Source of the DNA: Lederbergia citrea
Lineage (GTDB): Bacteria; Bacillota; Bacilli; Bacillales; Bacillaceae_C
Assembly: GCF_018343525.1 (NCBI RefSeq)
Contig: NZ_JAGYPH010000003.1
Span: forward strand, 435,486 to 499,485
Direction of reading: 5' to 3'
Length of the DNA stretch: 64,000 nt
A model generated the notes under the pieces. It was not told where the DNA came from and searched no databases. It was given only the letters and a program-made list of their open reading frames with translations. Shown one piece after another: positions 35,086-44,201 of the stretch. Both the position numbers and the translations under genes were made by a program. Each line of letters opens with the position of its first letter. Within the stretch, counting starts at the first letter, position 1.

Positions 35086-36321
35086 TCATGCCCACATCCA
35101 CTTCCATATTTCTTTTGGCGTAGCATTTTTTCCATACATTAAAATTCCCATTTTAAAAATTTTCCCAGCAAGTTTCATAAATAACCAGATGCTAATGATC
35201 AAGATGACGATTGAAATGATGATTTCCGTCCATGGCCATTCTTCCAAAAGCGAAAGGCGAAGTAACAATATTCCCGGGGCTGTTACAGGGATAAAGGTAC
35301 CAATCTTCGCAATCAAGCCGCTTGGATCGTACATCACGGGTCCAATAAATAAAAACGGCAAGAACGGAAGCATCATAACCATCCCTTGGAAGTTGCTTGT
35401 TGCTGTCATGTCTTCTACAGTCGCCCCAAATCCGACAAAAATGGCGGCAAACAGGAGGTAACCTGCGAAAGCAAGAAATAAGAGCAATAATAATTCAGGC
35501 ACAAATAAATATTTCAGTAGAGGAATATCGAACTTCCACATCACAAGTGGAATAATAAAAATCAGCCAGCCTAGTACTTGTGTAATACCAAGCACAAAGT
35601 AACCCATGATTTTTCCTTGCATTAATTCCGTCGGTGTTACAGAAGAAAGAATGATTTCCGCTACCTTTTCTTTCTTTTCTTGGGAAGCAGATTGAAAAAT
35701 CATCATCCCAGTCATCACAATTGAAAATAATATTATTCCAGCAAATGCTCCAGGTACTGCCCGTTTCAGCGGATCTGCAGCTTGTTCTGTATCGGGAATA
35801 GATCCTTCAGCTTCCCCCGCAGCTTTAGCAAAAATGGGTTCAATCGCAATCCTGCTTGCGATGACTTCTTTTTGTGCCTCAGTTAAACCAAGTCGTTCCA
35901 ACTGTACTTGGCGTAACGGATCTTCTAGAATAAAAGCTTCATAGTGAAAATTTTTATCTACATCTTCACTCATATACATATTTATTTTTCCTTGGTCAAG
36001 CCCCTCTTCTGTAAGCGCAATATAAACTGTTTGTTCAGAAGCAGCAGCTTTTCCCTCCATAGAAGCTTCATCTATATCCGTCTTTTTCAAATCCCAAGTA
36101 AGCTCCTGCTGCTCAACTGCCGTTTCAATCTGATTCCAAACATTTAACTCATCAAGCACATAAACATTCACAATCTCGTCTGAGTCATTCCCACTAAGCA
36201 AAGACGGTACAAAAAAGAAAATCATGAACAATACAGGCGTTAATAGTAGAGAGATGATAAAAGACTTGTTCTTCATATTTCTTTTTATTTCCCATTTAGC
36301 TACCTTTAAGCTGTTACGCAT
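35086..36321 (-). CDS. ABC-2 type transporter permease (NatB-like)
   Basis: A 411-residue membrane protein: one N-terminal membrane segment (about 22-42), a long extracellular domain (about 45-165), then five or six segments, as in NatB, the Na+ exporter subunit. The ATG at 36321 has GGAGGT upstream. An N-terminal extension in the open frame lacks a site and overlaps the ATPase. It overlaps the ATPase gene by 8 bases. Na+, drugs or peptides are possible substrates. Confidence 0.9.
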   Translation of the reverse strand: MRNSLKVAKWEIKRNMKNKSFIISLLLTPVLFMIFFFVPSLLSGNDSDEIVNVYVLDELNVWNQIETAVEQQELTWDLKKTDIDEASMEGKAAASEQTVYIALTEEGLDQGKINMYMSEDVDKNFHYEAFILEDPLRQVQLERLGLTEAQKEVIASRIAIEPIFAKAAGEAEGSIPDTEQAADPLKRAVPGAFAGIILFSIVMTGMMIFQSASQEKKEKVAEIILSSVTPTELMQGKIMGYFVLGITQVLGWLIFIIPLVMWKFDIPLLKYLFVPELLLLLFLAFAGYLLFAAIFVGFGATVEDMTATSNFQGMVMMLPFLPFLFIGPVMYDPSGLIAKIGTFIPVTAPGILLLRLSLLEEWPWTEIIISIVILIISIWLFMKLAGKIFKMGILMYGKNATPKEIWKWMWA

Positions 36322-37246
36322 GAACGGCACCTCCCTCGTCCAATATATGTTGATCTGTAGCAACGTCAATGAAAATCTCATGAAGTGAAATTCTATCAAT
36401 TGATAGTTCCTGGATATGTAAGTTTTCTGGAAGCTGTCTTAACCACACTGGAACGATGACATCTTGAGTTAAATATAGAATAGATATATCTTCCGTCTGT
36501 TCCACGCGTTGGACATTCGAAAGCTTTTCTAATAAAGCAAGATCATTTCTCCCCTTAATCGTACATTTGAAGTTAGCATATTGATTTTTCACATTTTCCA
36601 TCGTGCCATAAATGACTTTTTGCCCGCGATGGATCATAAATAAACGGTCGCATAATTCCTCCACGACATTCATTTGATGTGAAGATAATAGAATCGCAGT
36701 TCCATTGTTTGCGAGTTCTCTAATTTCCTTTTTGAAAAGCTCTTGGCTAACAGGATCCAGCCCGGAAAATGGCTCGTCTAAAATAAGCAGTTCCGGTTCA
36801 TGGATGATCGATGCAATAAATTGAACTTTTTGCCCCATCCCTTTAGAAAGCTCTTCAACTGACACTCTGTCTTTTCCTTCTAAGCCAAATTTCGCTAAAT
36901 ATGCCAAAGCACGTTCTTTCGCTTTTTTAATCGGATAATCCTTCAGTTCAGCTAAATATAAAATCATATCCATGACCTTTACGTTTTTATACAGGCCCCG
37001 CTCTTCTGGTAAATAACCAATTTTATTTCGCGGAATTTCATTTTCCACATGATTATGGAACACAATGCTGCCTTCATCCGGATACATAATGCCCATAATA
37101 TTGCGGATCGTCGTTGATTTCCCCGCACCATTTGGCCCCAGAATCGCCATGATTTCTCCTTTTCTTACTTCAAAAGAAATGTTTTGCAATATGCGGGTTT
37201 CTTTAAATGATTTCCCTAGCTCTTTGACTGTTAAAATATTTTCCAT
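36314..37246 (-). CDS. ABC transporter ATP-binding protein (NatA-like)
   Basis: A 310-residue ATPase. Walker A is GPNGAGKST near 39, the signature is VEELSKGMGQKVQ (LSKGM variant) near 130, Walker B is LLILDEPFSGLDP near 150, followed by SSHQMN. A C-terminal 85-residue domain as in NatA follows. The ATG at 37246 has AGAGGA 8 bases upstream. Its partner permease follows with an 8-base overlap. It is divergent from the alkyltransferase-like gene. Confidence 0.92.
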   Translation of the reverse strand: MENILTVKELGKSFKETRILQNISFEVRKGEIMAILGPNGAGKSTTIRNIMGIMYPDEGSIVFHNHVENEIPRNKIGYLPEERGLYKNVKVMDMILYLAELKDYPIKKAKERALAYLAKFGLEGKDRVSVEELSKGMGQKVQFIASIIHEPELLILDEPFSGLDPVSQELFKKEIRELANNGTAILLSSHQMNVVEELCDRLFMIHRGQKVIYGTMENVKNQYANFKCTIKGRNDLALLEKLSNVQRVEQTEDISILYLTQDVIVPVWLRQLPENLHIQELSIDRISLHEIFIDVATDQHILDEGGAVHA

Positions 37247-37413
37247 CGTCTTAATCCTCTCCCTTGTTTCAGTATACGAATCTAAACCCAATTGGTTTCA
37301 TTTGGAATTTCACATGCTAAATCTCCCAAGGATAAGCGCTGATTCTTTGAACAAATTAATTTGCAAAGGATTTCAAGGTTCAAATGCTATACTAATGATG
37401 GGGTGATTCTAAT

Positions 37414-37740
37414 ATGGAAACTTTTACAGAAAAAATTATCGGTGTATTGCATGAAATTCCTGAGGGAAGCGTTGCAACATACGGACAAATTGCCATTCTT
37501 GCCGGAAATCGCAGAGGTGCGCGCCAGGTGGCGAGAGTTCTGCATTCGATGAGCGCGAAACATGGGCTGCCTTGGCATCGTGTCGTGAACGCGAAAGGAG
37601 AAATTGTCGTTGGAGCTGCAGATGAGCAAAAGAAGTTGCTTGAGCAGGAGAGTGTTGCAGTGAATGCGCGGATGCGGGTAGACCTTGGAAGATATCAATG
37701 GATGGATGGCGGCATGGATATGGACTGGCTTGAAGGATAA
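37414..37740 (+). CDS. Alkyltransferase-like protein (ATL, MGMT family)
   Basis: A 108-residue protein with the DNA-binding domain of O6-alkylguanine-DNA alkyltransferase: VATYGQIAILAG, GARQVARVLHSM and the active-site stretch LPWHRVVNAKG. The acceptor Cys of PCHRV is replaced by Trp (near residue 51), so it cannot accept alkyl groups. ATL proteins of this kind bind O6-alkylguanine and recruit nucleotide excision repair. The NERD gene starts about 20 bases later, so the two probably form an operon. Confidence 0.92.
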   Translation: METFTEKIIGVLHEIPEGSVATYGQIAILAGNRRGARQVARVLHSMSAKHGLPWHRVVNAKGEIVVGAADEQKKLLEQESVAVNARMRVDLGRYQWMDGGMDMDWLEG

Positions 37741-37762
37741 AAAATTAAGGTGGTGTTTGGGT

Positions 37763-38722
37763 ATTATTGTTAAAAATCGAGACAAATCGCTAATTCTGCA
37801 AGCTTTGCAAGCAGGCGTAGTGCGTATATTTGAAAATCACTCTTTATCGTCAACCGTATTGGCCAGCTTTTCCTCAAGGCAGGCGGGAATAGCCGGAGAA
37901 GAAAGGGTTGCAGACCTTTTCCGCAAACACTCTTTTACTATGGACCACCGCATTATCCACGATATTTCCCTTTCAGCTAGCACTCTATTCCAAATGGATT
38001 CCTTATTTCTAACATCCTCTTACGCGCTTATTTTTGAAGTAAAAAACATCTCAGGGAGATTGAAATTCACCGAAAATCCACCACAATTAATTCGGACAAG
38101 AGCCGATGGACAAGTAGATGGATTCGACAGCCCGGCGGCACAAGTCGAGCGATATGTAGTATTACTTGATGAATGGCTTCAAGGACGAGGAATTCGACTA
38201 CCCGTGATTGGAGTAGTGGTGCTGGCCTATCCGAAACAAATCGTCGAACAAGCCCCATCGAAAACTCGAATTTTATTCCCCAACTTAATTCCCTCATATA
38301 TTAGAAGCCTTTCTACACTTCCAATTAAATTGGAACGAGATAAACTAGATTGGTTGACTGCCGAAATTTTGAGAAGTCATCAACGCTATATCCCTGATCC
38401 TCTTTGCGAAATTTACAATATTGCTAAAAGACATATTCGGACTGGGGTGGAGTGTGAAGTGTGTGGGATGCTGGGGATGGATAAAGTATTACGGAATTGG
38501 CACTGTAAGAGATGTGGTAATAACAATAAATTGGCCCACGAAAAAGCTATTAAAGAATGGTTTCTATTGTTTGGAGGCAAAATGACAAATCGGGATTGCC
38601 GAAAATTTCTCCAGATTGATGATCTACACAGCGCCACTCGCATCCTTCAAAGCATGAATCTGCGAAGTGATGGTGCCAAACGGAATCGTTCTTACTACAT
38701 GGATGTAACTGAAAACCAATGA
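37763..38722 (+). CDS. NERD domain protein with zinc ribbon
   Basis: A nuclease-related-domain protein of about 319 residues. NERD covers about 45-160 and includes AGEERVADLF, FQMDSLFLTSSYALIFEVKN (a PD-(D/E)xK-like EVK core) and AAQVERYVVLL. A zinc ribbon follows near 227-248 (CEVCGM, CKRCG), then a helical C-terminus. The start is unusual: AAGGTGGT (37747-37754) is ideally spaced (8 bases) from ATT at 37763. The only standard in-frame codon nearby is TTG at 37757, which is too close. Follows the ATL gene, and a joint DNA-repair role is possible. Confidence 0.85.
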   Translation: MIVKNRDKSLILQALQAGVVRIFENHSLSSTVLASFSSRQAGIAGEERVADLFRKHSFTMDHRIIHDISLSASTLFQMDSLFLTSSYALIFEVKNISGRLKFTENPPQLIRTRADGQVDGFDSPAAQVERYVVLLDEWLQGRGIRLPVIGVVVLAYPKQIVEQAPSKTRILFPNLIPSYIRSLSTLPIKLERDKLDWLTAEILRSHQRYIPDPLCEIYNIAKRHIRTGVECEVCGMLGMDKVLRNWHCKRCGNNNKLAHEKAIKEWFLLFGGKMTNRDCRKFLQIDDLHSATRILQSMNLRSDGAKRNRSYYMDVTENQ

Positions 38723-39133
38723 ACGAGATTAAGTCGATCACCGAACACGAATAAAATCACCTTGAACGAGAATAAACCGGCCGCGAACACGAATAACTCA
38801 ACTCGAACGAGATTAAACCAATCCCGAACACGAATAAACTCACCTCGAACGAGAATAAACCAATCCCGAACACGATTAAACTCACTGAACGAGAATAAAC
38901 CGGCCGCGAACACGATTAACTCACCTCGAACGAGATTAAACCGACCGTGAACACGAATAAATTCACCACGAACGAGAATAAACCGGCCGCGAACACGAAT
39001 AAACTCACTGAACGAGAATAAACCGGCCGCGAACACGAATAACTCACCGCGAACGAGATTAAACCAATCGCGAACACGATTAAACTCACCACGAACGAGA
39101 ATAAACCGACCGTGAACACGATTAAACTCACCA
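38720..39133. repeat. Array of about twenty 20-21 bp repeats (GAACxxGAxTAAAC)
   Basis: Alternating units GAACGAGAATAAACCGGCC and GAACACGAATAAACTCACC, each 20-21 bases, repeat about ten times as a pair of roughly 41 bases with scattered substitutions. The array fills the whole space between two convergent genes. Reading frames through it produce periodic peptides (for example GEFNRVHGRFILVR on the minus strand), which I regard as accidental. Shorter relatives lie at 49525-49640 and probably 28025-28185. Confidence 0.92.
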
Positions 39134-39154
39134 CCAACGACCCTTTGCCAATCG

Positions 39155-39187
39155 ACAAAAGCCGCTATTCCTAAAAGAATCGCGGCT
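39155..39187 (-). terminator. Terminator of the OpuB/EgtU-type operon
   Basis: On the minus strand GCCGCGATTC and GAATAGCGGC pair with one mismatch around TTTTAG, then TTTTGTC, 17 bases after the stop of the permease-binding protein gene. Confidence 0.8.
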
Positions 39188-39203
39188 ATTGTCAACCCGA
39201 ACT

Positions 39204-40715
39204 CTACAATCCTTTTTCGCGCAGAAATTCCGCAGCGACCTCGGCTGGTTTCCTGCCTTCGGCGTTGACCTGGTAGTTCATTTCTCGCATTTCGTCGTCG
39301 GTGATTTTTCCGGCGAGCTTGTTTAGTGCTGATACAATTTCAGGATGTTTCTCGGCGGTTTCTTGCCGAAGCAATGGTGCTCCTTGGTATGGTGGGAATA
39401 GTTGTTTGTCATCCTCCAGCACAACCAATCCATATTGTCTTAGTTCGCTGTCTGTTGAATAGGCGTCCACTAAGTTGATATCGCCGGTTTCAATTGCGTT
39501 GTATCGTAATTTAGGTTCCATTGTAATGACATCCGGAAAGTGGATATCGTACAGTTTTTGAATGCCGAGGTAGCCGTCTTCACGATCGGCGAATTCGAGT
39601 GTAAATCCGGCCTTCACGTTTTGCTGGACTTGTGCTAAATCAGATATCGTGACCAAATTAAATCGCTCCGCCACTTCCGCGGGCACCGCCAACGCGTACG
39701 TGTTATTAAAGTCCATCGGCTCAAGCAAGGCTAAGGAAAATTCTTTCAGCATCCCCGCTTTTGCTTGTTCGTAAACTTCATCGCGATCAGTACTCACGGC
39801 GGTTTCCTTTAAAAATTCGGATATGGCTGTTCCGGTAAATTCGGGATAAACATCGATGCTGCCACTTTTTAACGCATTAAAAACAAAGGATGTTTTTCCG
39901 AGTCCGGGCTTTAATTCAACTCGTAAATCCGTATCTTGCTCAATTAGTATTTTATACATATTAATTAATATCTCAGGTTCCGAACCGAGTTTTCCGGCAA
40001 TGACAATATCCTTTTTCCCACCGCCAAGCAAGGATGGTATGGCCATGAACATTATTGCCGCCACTGCAATGACACCAACCGTTGTTATTGTCTTTTTAAA
40101 TGAAAGACGTTCGAACTTGCGGAGCAGCAAATCAAAAAGTATCGCCAGTAATGCAGCTGGAATTGCACCAAGTACAATCAATGCAGAATTATTACGATCA
40201 ATGCCAAGTAGGATAAGATCTCCTAATCCACCGGCACCAATCAGGGCGGCTAAGGTTGCTGTACCGACGATTAATACCATCGCCGTCCGGATGCCGGCCA
40301 TAATCACCGGCATGGCGAGTGGCAGTTCAACCTTCATCAGCTGCCGGCGTGTATTCATTCCCATTCCTCGAGCAGCTTCTTTCAATGAGGAGTCTACTTC
40401 TTTGATGCCTGTATATGTATTCCTCAAAATCGGAAGCAATGCATAGGCAATAAGAGCGATGATTGCCGGCACCTTTCCAATGCCAAGCAACGGTATCAAC
40501 AATCCCAACAACGCCAATGATGGGATTGTTTGTAAAACTGCGGATGCTCCAATGATACTTTCCGCTGCCTTTTTTCTTCTCGTTAAATATATGCCTAAAG
40601 GAATTGCAATCAAGACGGCAAAAAAGAGGGCAATTAAAGATATTTGAATATGTTCCAGTAACGCTTGAAACAGCTGTCCCTGTCTTTCGCGAAATACATC
40701 AGTAAAGTTACTCAT
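39204..40715 (-). CDS. Fused ABC permease/substrate-binding protein, OpuB/OpuC-EgtU type
   Basis: A 503-residue fusion. Residues 1-210 form a BPD-type permease (about six membrane segments; EAA loop EAARGMGMNTRRQLMKVELPLA). After one more membrane segment (about 213-232), an OpuAC-type extracellular binding domain fills 237-503 (KLGSEPEILINMYK, DVYPEFTGTAISEFL, DAYSTDSELRQYGLV). Such fusions import glycine betaine, carnitine or choline, or, for EgtU, ergothioneine. The binding-site aromatic residues cannot be assigned by eye. It overlaps the ATPase gene by four bases. Confidence 0.9.
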   Translation of the reverse strand: MSNFTDVFRERQGQLFQALLEHIQISLIALFFAVLIAIPLGIYLTRRKKAAESIIGASAVLQTIPSLALLGLLIPLLGIGKVPAIIALIAYALLPILRNTYTGIKEVDSSLKEAARGMGMNTRRQLMKVELPLAMPVIMAGIRTAMVLIVGTATLAALIGAGGLGDLILLGIDRNNSALIVLGAIPAALLAILFDLLLRKFERLSFKKTITTVGVIAVAAIMFMAIPSLLGGGKKDIVIAGKLGSEPEILINMYKILIEQDTDLRVELKPGLGKTSFVFNALKSGSIDVYPEFTGTAISEFLKETAVSTDRDEVYEQAKAGMLKEFSLALLEPMDFNNTYALAVPAEVAERFNLVTISDLAQVQQNVKAGFTLEFADREDGYLGIQKLYDIHFPDVITMEPKLRYNAIETGDINLVDAYSTDSELRQYGLVVLEDDKQLFPPYQGAPLLRQETAEKHPEIVSALNKLAGKITDDEMREMNYQVNAEGRKPAEVAAEFLREKGL

Positions 40716-41665
40716 AATCCTTGACCTCTTTCTTGCATGCGTTCAGCCAAATGCTGAACGATTTTTTGCCTGTTTATCATTCCAATAATCTGGCCATCTT
40801 TTTCCACTGGGAGTTCATCTTTGCGAGACAATGCTTCTAACACTAATTTTAATGAGCTGACCGCTGAAACTGGAGAATCGGACGTGTCATGACCAACAGA
40901 AGATTCGACCAATGGCTCCAAATCGACACGCTCATCCAGCCTACCTTCAATCCCAACAAACTCTTTTACAAACTCATTGGCAGGACTTTCAATAATTTCC
41001 TGCGCTGTTCCTACTTGGACAATTTTCCCTTCCTTCATAATGCAAATTCTGTCTCCAAGCTTTAGCGCTTCCTGCATATCATGAGTAACGAAAACAATTG
41101 TTTTTTTAATCGTTCGCTGTAGGTCCAATATATCGTCTTGTAATTTTTCTCTGCTGATGGGATCAAGCGCACTAAATGGCTCATCCATCAAAATCAACCG
41201 CGGATCTGCGGCTAAAGCGCGAGCGACACCAATTCGCTGCTGCTGGCCTCCTGATAGTTCATCTGGTTTTCTCGTTCTGTAAACTCCTGGATCCAAGCCG
41301 ACCATTTTAAGTAATTCATCGACACGCGAGCGAGTTTTTTCTCTGCCCCATTTTTTCATTTCCGGGACGACAGCAATATTTTCTTCTATTGTCATGTGGG
41401 GAAATAGCGCTATTTGTTGCAAAACATAACCAATCTCCCAACGCAATTCATGAATGTCATAGTTTGAAATTTCTTTGCCATCTACAAAAATCGTCCCATC
41501 CGTCACATCAATTAAACGATTCATCATTTTTAACGTCGTCGTTTTTCCACATCCGCTTGGTCCGATTAATACAAAAATTTCTCCATCTTCGATTTCTAAA
41601 TCTAGATCGTTCACAGCATGGGTGCCATCCGAATACCTCTTTGAAACATTTGAAAACTTTATCAT
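40712..41665 (-). CDS. ABC transporter ATP-binding protein, ProV/OpuCA/EgtV type
   Basis: A 317-residue ATPase: Walker A GPSGCGKTT near 34, signature LSGGQQQRIGVARAL near 138, Walker B LILMDEPFSALDP, His loop FVTHDMQEAL. The C-terminal 70 residues contain a single CBS-like segment (LPVEKDGQIIGMINRQKIVQHL) where osmoregulated relatives have two CBS domains. First gene of the two-gene importer operon, with the fused permease-binding protein coupled by an ATGA overlap. Confidence 0.92.
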   Translation of the reverse strand: MIKFSNVSKRYSDGTHAVNDLDLEIEDGEIFVLIGPSGCGKTTTLKMMNRLIDVTDGTIFVDGKEISNYDIHELRWEIGYVLQQIALFPHMTIEENIAVVPEMKKWGREKTRSRVDELLKMVGLDPGVYRTRKPDELSGGQQQRIGVARALAADPRLILMDEPFSALDPISREKLQDDILDLQRTIKKTIVFVTHDMQEALKLGDRICIMKEGKIVQVGTAQEIIESPANEFVKEFVGIEGRLDERVDLEPLVESSVGHDTSDSPVSAVSSLKLVLEALSRKDELPVEKDGQIIGMINRQKIVQHLAERMQERGQGL

Positions 41666-41763
41666 GACTGCGCCCCTTTTGGTTATGTAATTTTTTTATT
41701 AAATGATGTATGCAAAATTGTAACATAGGTACACATAAACACAATTCAAGACACTTACCAAAA

Positions 41764-41800
41764 AAATAAGATCACCCATGTAAATAGGATGATCTTATTT
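41764..41800. terminator. Terminator after the HAAS-domain gene
   Basis: AATAAGATCA and TGATCTTATT, extended by CC/GG, form a stem with A and T runs on both sides. It follows the leftward PadR operon. Confidence 0.85.
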
Positions 41801-41804
41801 CAAT

Positions 41805-42560
41805 TTAAGCTTTGGACTTTTTGGATTTTCCCTTTATGATCACACTTAATATCATGATTATGAAGATTAGTAAAAAGGTTGTGCCGCTTATGATGAGGTA
41901 TGTTTCTATTTTGAGATTTAAAAAGCGCATAAGTATGTCTGGAGTATAAAGAAGTGCTGGAATCCAGATTGGAAACCATGCCTTACTCCATATTGCGCCA
42001 GCGATAAAAATAATCGCACAGACTGCAACAACCAACCAGTTTACAGTATCGCTTGCTTGATAGAATGGTTTTGCAAAAAAGTTACTCCCCAGTAAAAGAA
42101 CAAGAAAAAGTGCAGTTACGCTTGAACTTGAGACGACTCCCGTCAAAAAAAATCTTTTGGTTGAATATTGCTTTTTTCCGGCTTGCCGCAATAATACAAC
42201 ATAAATAATAAGTGCTATCACTGAGACGATAGGAAAGCCGATGACTTGAATGATGTTTAGTTCAAATTCTCCCCTGATTGCAGGACCCATTATGAAATAG
42301 GCAATGACACCTAAAAAATACATTGGCATTAATTTCATGAAGCCGGTATAGTCTGTCTTCATTTCTTTTCTGAAGGAATCCATATAAGCCTCGGGCGTAC
42401 CATCGATAATTTCATCAATGTTTTTACCGCGTTTTTCCGATTCGATTAAATGATCTCGTAACTCCTCTGTTACTTCCTTCACTTCGCCTTCGTTTTTTCC
42501 TGAAGTGATTAAATATAGGCGTAGGTTATCGATGAAGTCTACACTTTTAGTTGATAACAT
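41805..42560 (-). CDS. HAAS-domain membrane protein cotranscribed with PadR
   Basis: A 251-residue protein. The N-terminal 70 residues are a helical HAAS/DUF1700-type domain (FIDNLRLYLI, VTEELRDHLIESEKRGKNID), followed by about six membrane segments. The ATG at 42560 is chosen because GGAGGA is 6 bases upstream. Its start lies inside the last codons of padR. Such PadR-plus-membrane-protein pairs are common stress modules in Bacillus. The function is unknown. Confidence 0.8.
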   Translation of the reverse strand: MLSTKSVDFIDNLRLYLITSGKNEGEVKEVTEELRDHLIESEKRGKNIDEIIDGTPEAYMDSFRKEMKTDYTGFMKLMPMYFLGVIAYFIMGPAIRGEFELNIIQVIGFPIVSVIALIIYVVLLRQAGKKQYSTKRFFLTGVVSSSSVTALFLVLLLGSNFFAKPFYQASDTVNWLVVAVCAIIFIAGAIWSKAWFPIWIPALLYTPDILMRFLNLKIETYLIISGTTFLLIFIIMILSVIIKGKSKKSKA

Positions 42561-42888
42561 CTTCATTCCTCCCTGCAAATAACTTACCAACAGCTCCCAC
42601 TAGTTCATCCCAGCGACTTTGAAAAGCGTCGAGTTCAGCTTCACCTCTTGCTGTAATCGTGTAATATTTACGGTTTGGCCCTGTTGGTGATTTTTTCATC
42701 TTTGTTTTAACTAAATCATCTTTTTGCATTCGCAATAATACTGGATAAATACTTCCCTCACTTACCATCGTGAACCCGTATTTTTCGAGCTGCTCAATCA
42801 TTTCGTAGCCGTACGTTTCCCCTTTACTGATGACGGCTAATAAGCAACCTTCCAACACCCCTTTAAGCATTTGACTTGATGATGACAT
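42547..42888 (-). CDS. PadR family transcriptional regulator
   Basis: A 113-residue winged-helix repressor: MLKGVLEGCLLAVISKGETYGYEMIEQL, SEGSIYPVLLRMQKDDLV and GPNRKYYTITARGEAEL are the PadR motifs. It controls the overlapping HAAS-domain gene by context. Proteins of this size respond to membrane-active compounds or phenolics. The effector is unknown. Confidence 0.93.
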   Translation of the reverse strand: MSSSSQMLKGVLEGCLLAVISKGETYGYEMIEQLEKYGFTMVSEGSIYPVLLRMQKDDLVKTKMKKSPTGPNRKYYTITARGEAELDAFQSRWDELVGAVGKLFAGRNEDVIN

Positions 42889-43027
42889 AGAAACACCGCT
42901 TTCAATTAGGTATCTTGTAATACATTATAGCATAGCTACATTGTAAAGCAAGATAGCGTTTTAAAGCTGAACTTCTTGCCTAAATTTCTATAAAAAGAGA
43001 TGATATAAAAAGGATGGAGGCTAATAA

Positions 43028-44167
43028 ATGCGTATCTTTGTTTATATCATTGTTTTTTTCTCGTTTTTTGATTTATTTTCACAATTGCCTATCATAACTC
43101 CGTTTGCGGTATCGCTTGGTGCTACTCCGTTTTTAACAGGATTGGCAGTCGGGATGTATTCATTTTCAAATACAATCGGGAATGTCGCCTCCGGGATTTT
43201 AACAGATCGTAGAGGACCATTTTCCATTTTATTATGTGGATTGTTATTAACAGGGGCTTCTCTCTTTTTATACAGGTTTGCCGACGGGGCAACTTATTTA
43301 CTTTTTATTCGATTTCTACACGGCCTTACAGCTGGTTTAATTGTTCCAGCCGCTTTTACATATTTAGCAAATTCAATGAAAGAGGGCAAAAAGGGAAAAG
43401 GTTCGGCGCTTTCTGGGGCATTTGTAGGATTTGCCGCTGTCATTGGGCCAGCGTTTAGCGGAATTGTCGCAAGTAAAACAAATGAAGTAACTGTCCTAAA
43501 TATTACAGCCGTGATTATGATCGTATTAGGATTATTATCATTTATTTTTTTACGTTCAAAAATTACACTTCAAACAAAAACCGAAAGTGACCCATTATCG
43601 ATTCGAAGCTTTTTTCAAAATTCGCTTATCATTAAAGCATTCTCTGGCGCGTTTTTCTTAATGTTTTCCCAAGGGGTTCTTGCTTATATGCTCCCCTTAA
43701 AAGTAATGGCACTTGGATTTGATACACAAACAAGCGGCTTGCTACTAAGTACGTTTGGAATTGTAGCTATACTTGTTTTTGTTCTTCCGATCAACAATGT
43801 ATTTGATACAATCAAACCGATTAAGACACTTACCTTTGGAATGTCGACAATGGGAATTGGCCTGATACTCATTAGTTTTAGCAATCATATTCTCCTGCTT
43901 TATATGATTATGGGCTTGTACGGAATTGGATTTGCGTTTTTATTTCCCTCGCTTAATTCTTTGCTTATTGAAGCCACACATAAAGCATATCGTGGCAAAG
44001 CTTACGGCTATTTTTATGCATTCTTTTCAATCGGCGTTGTTGTAGGCTCAAGTTTAACGGGATTATTAAGATTAACTGCAAATGAAGGCTTTATATTTAC
44101 TGGTGTATTATTAATCGTAGCCGCATCGATGATATTTTTGAAAAAGGATCACTCAATTGCATCATAA
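43028..44167 (+). CDS. MFS transporter
   Basis: A 379-residue major facilitator with 12 hydrophobic segments. The loop 2-3 motif is GILTDRRGPFSILLCG, and FLHGLTAGLIVPAAFTYLA fits a drug:H+ antiporter of the DHA1 type. ATG preceded by AAAGGATGGAGG. Single gene ending at a strong bidirectional terminator. The substrate is unknown. Confidence 0.9.
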   Translation: MRIFVYIIVFFSFFDLFSQLPIITPFAVSLGATPFLTGLAVGMYSFSNTIGNVASGILTDRRGPFSILLCGLLLTGASLFLYRFADGATYLLFIRFLHGLTAGLIVPAAFTYLANSMKEGKKGKGSALSGAFVGFAAVIGPAFSGIVASKTNEVTVLNITAVIMIVLGLLSFIFLRSKITLQTKTESDPLSIRSFFQNSLIIKAFSGAFFLMFSQGVLAYMLPLKVMALGFDTQTSGLLLSTFGIVAILVFVLPINNVFDTIKPIKTLTFGMSTMGIGLILISFSNHILLLYMIMGLYGIGFAFLFPSLNSLLIEATHKAYRGKAYGYFYAFFSIGVVVGSSLTGLLRLTANEGFIFTGVLLIVAASMIFLKKDHSIAS

Positions 44168-44168
44168 A

Positions 44169-44200
44169 TGAAAGGCTGTCGCAATGACAGCCTTTCATTC
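44169..44200. terminator. Terminator between MFS and ThuA genes
   Basis: GAAAGGCTGTC and GACAGCCTTTC form a perfect 11-bp stem with a 5-base loop between two convergent genes. Confidence 0.85.
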
Positions 44201-44201
44201 T

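Noticed and set aside
38720..39133. CRISPR array
   Set aside because: There are no unique spacers between repeats, the whole sequence repeats every 20-21 bases, and no cas genes are present.
38695..39195. A 166-codon minus-strand frame with periodic GEFNRVHGRFILVR-type peptide
   Set aside because: It is a by-product of the 20-21 bp array, overlaps the operon terminator, has no ribosome site and no conserved start.
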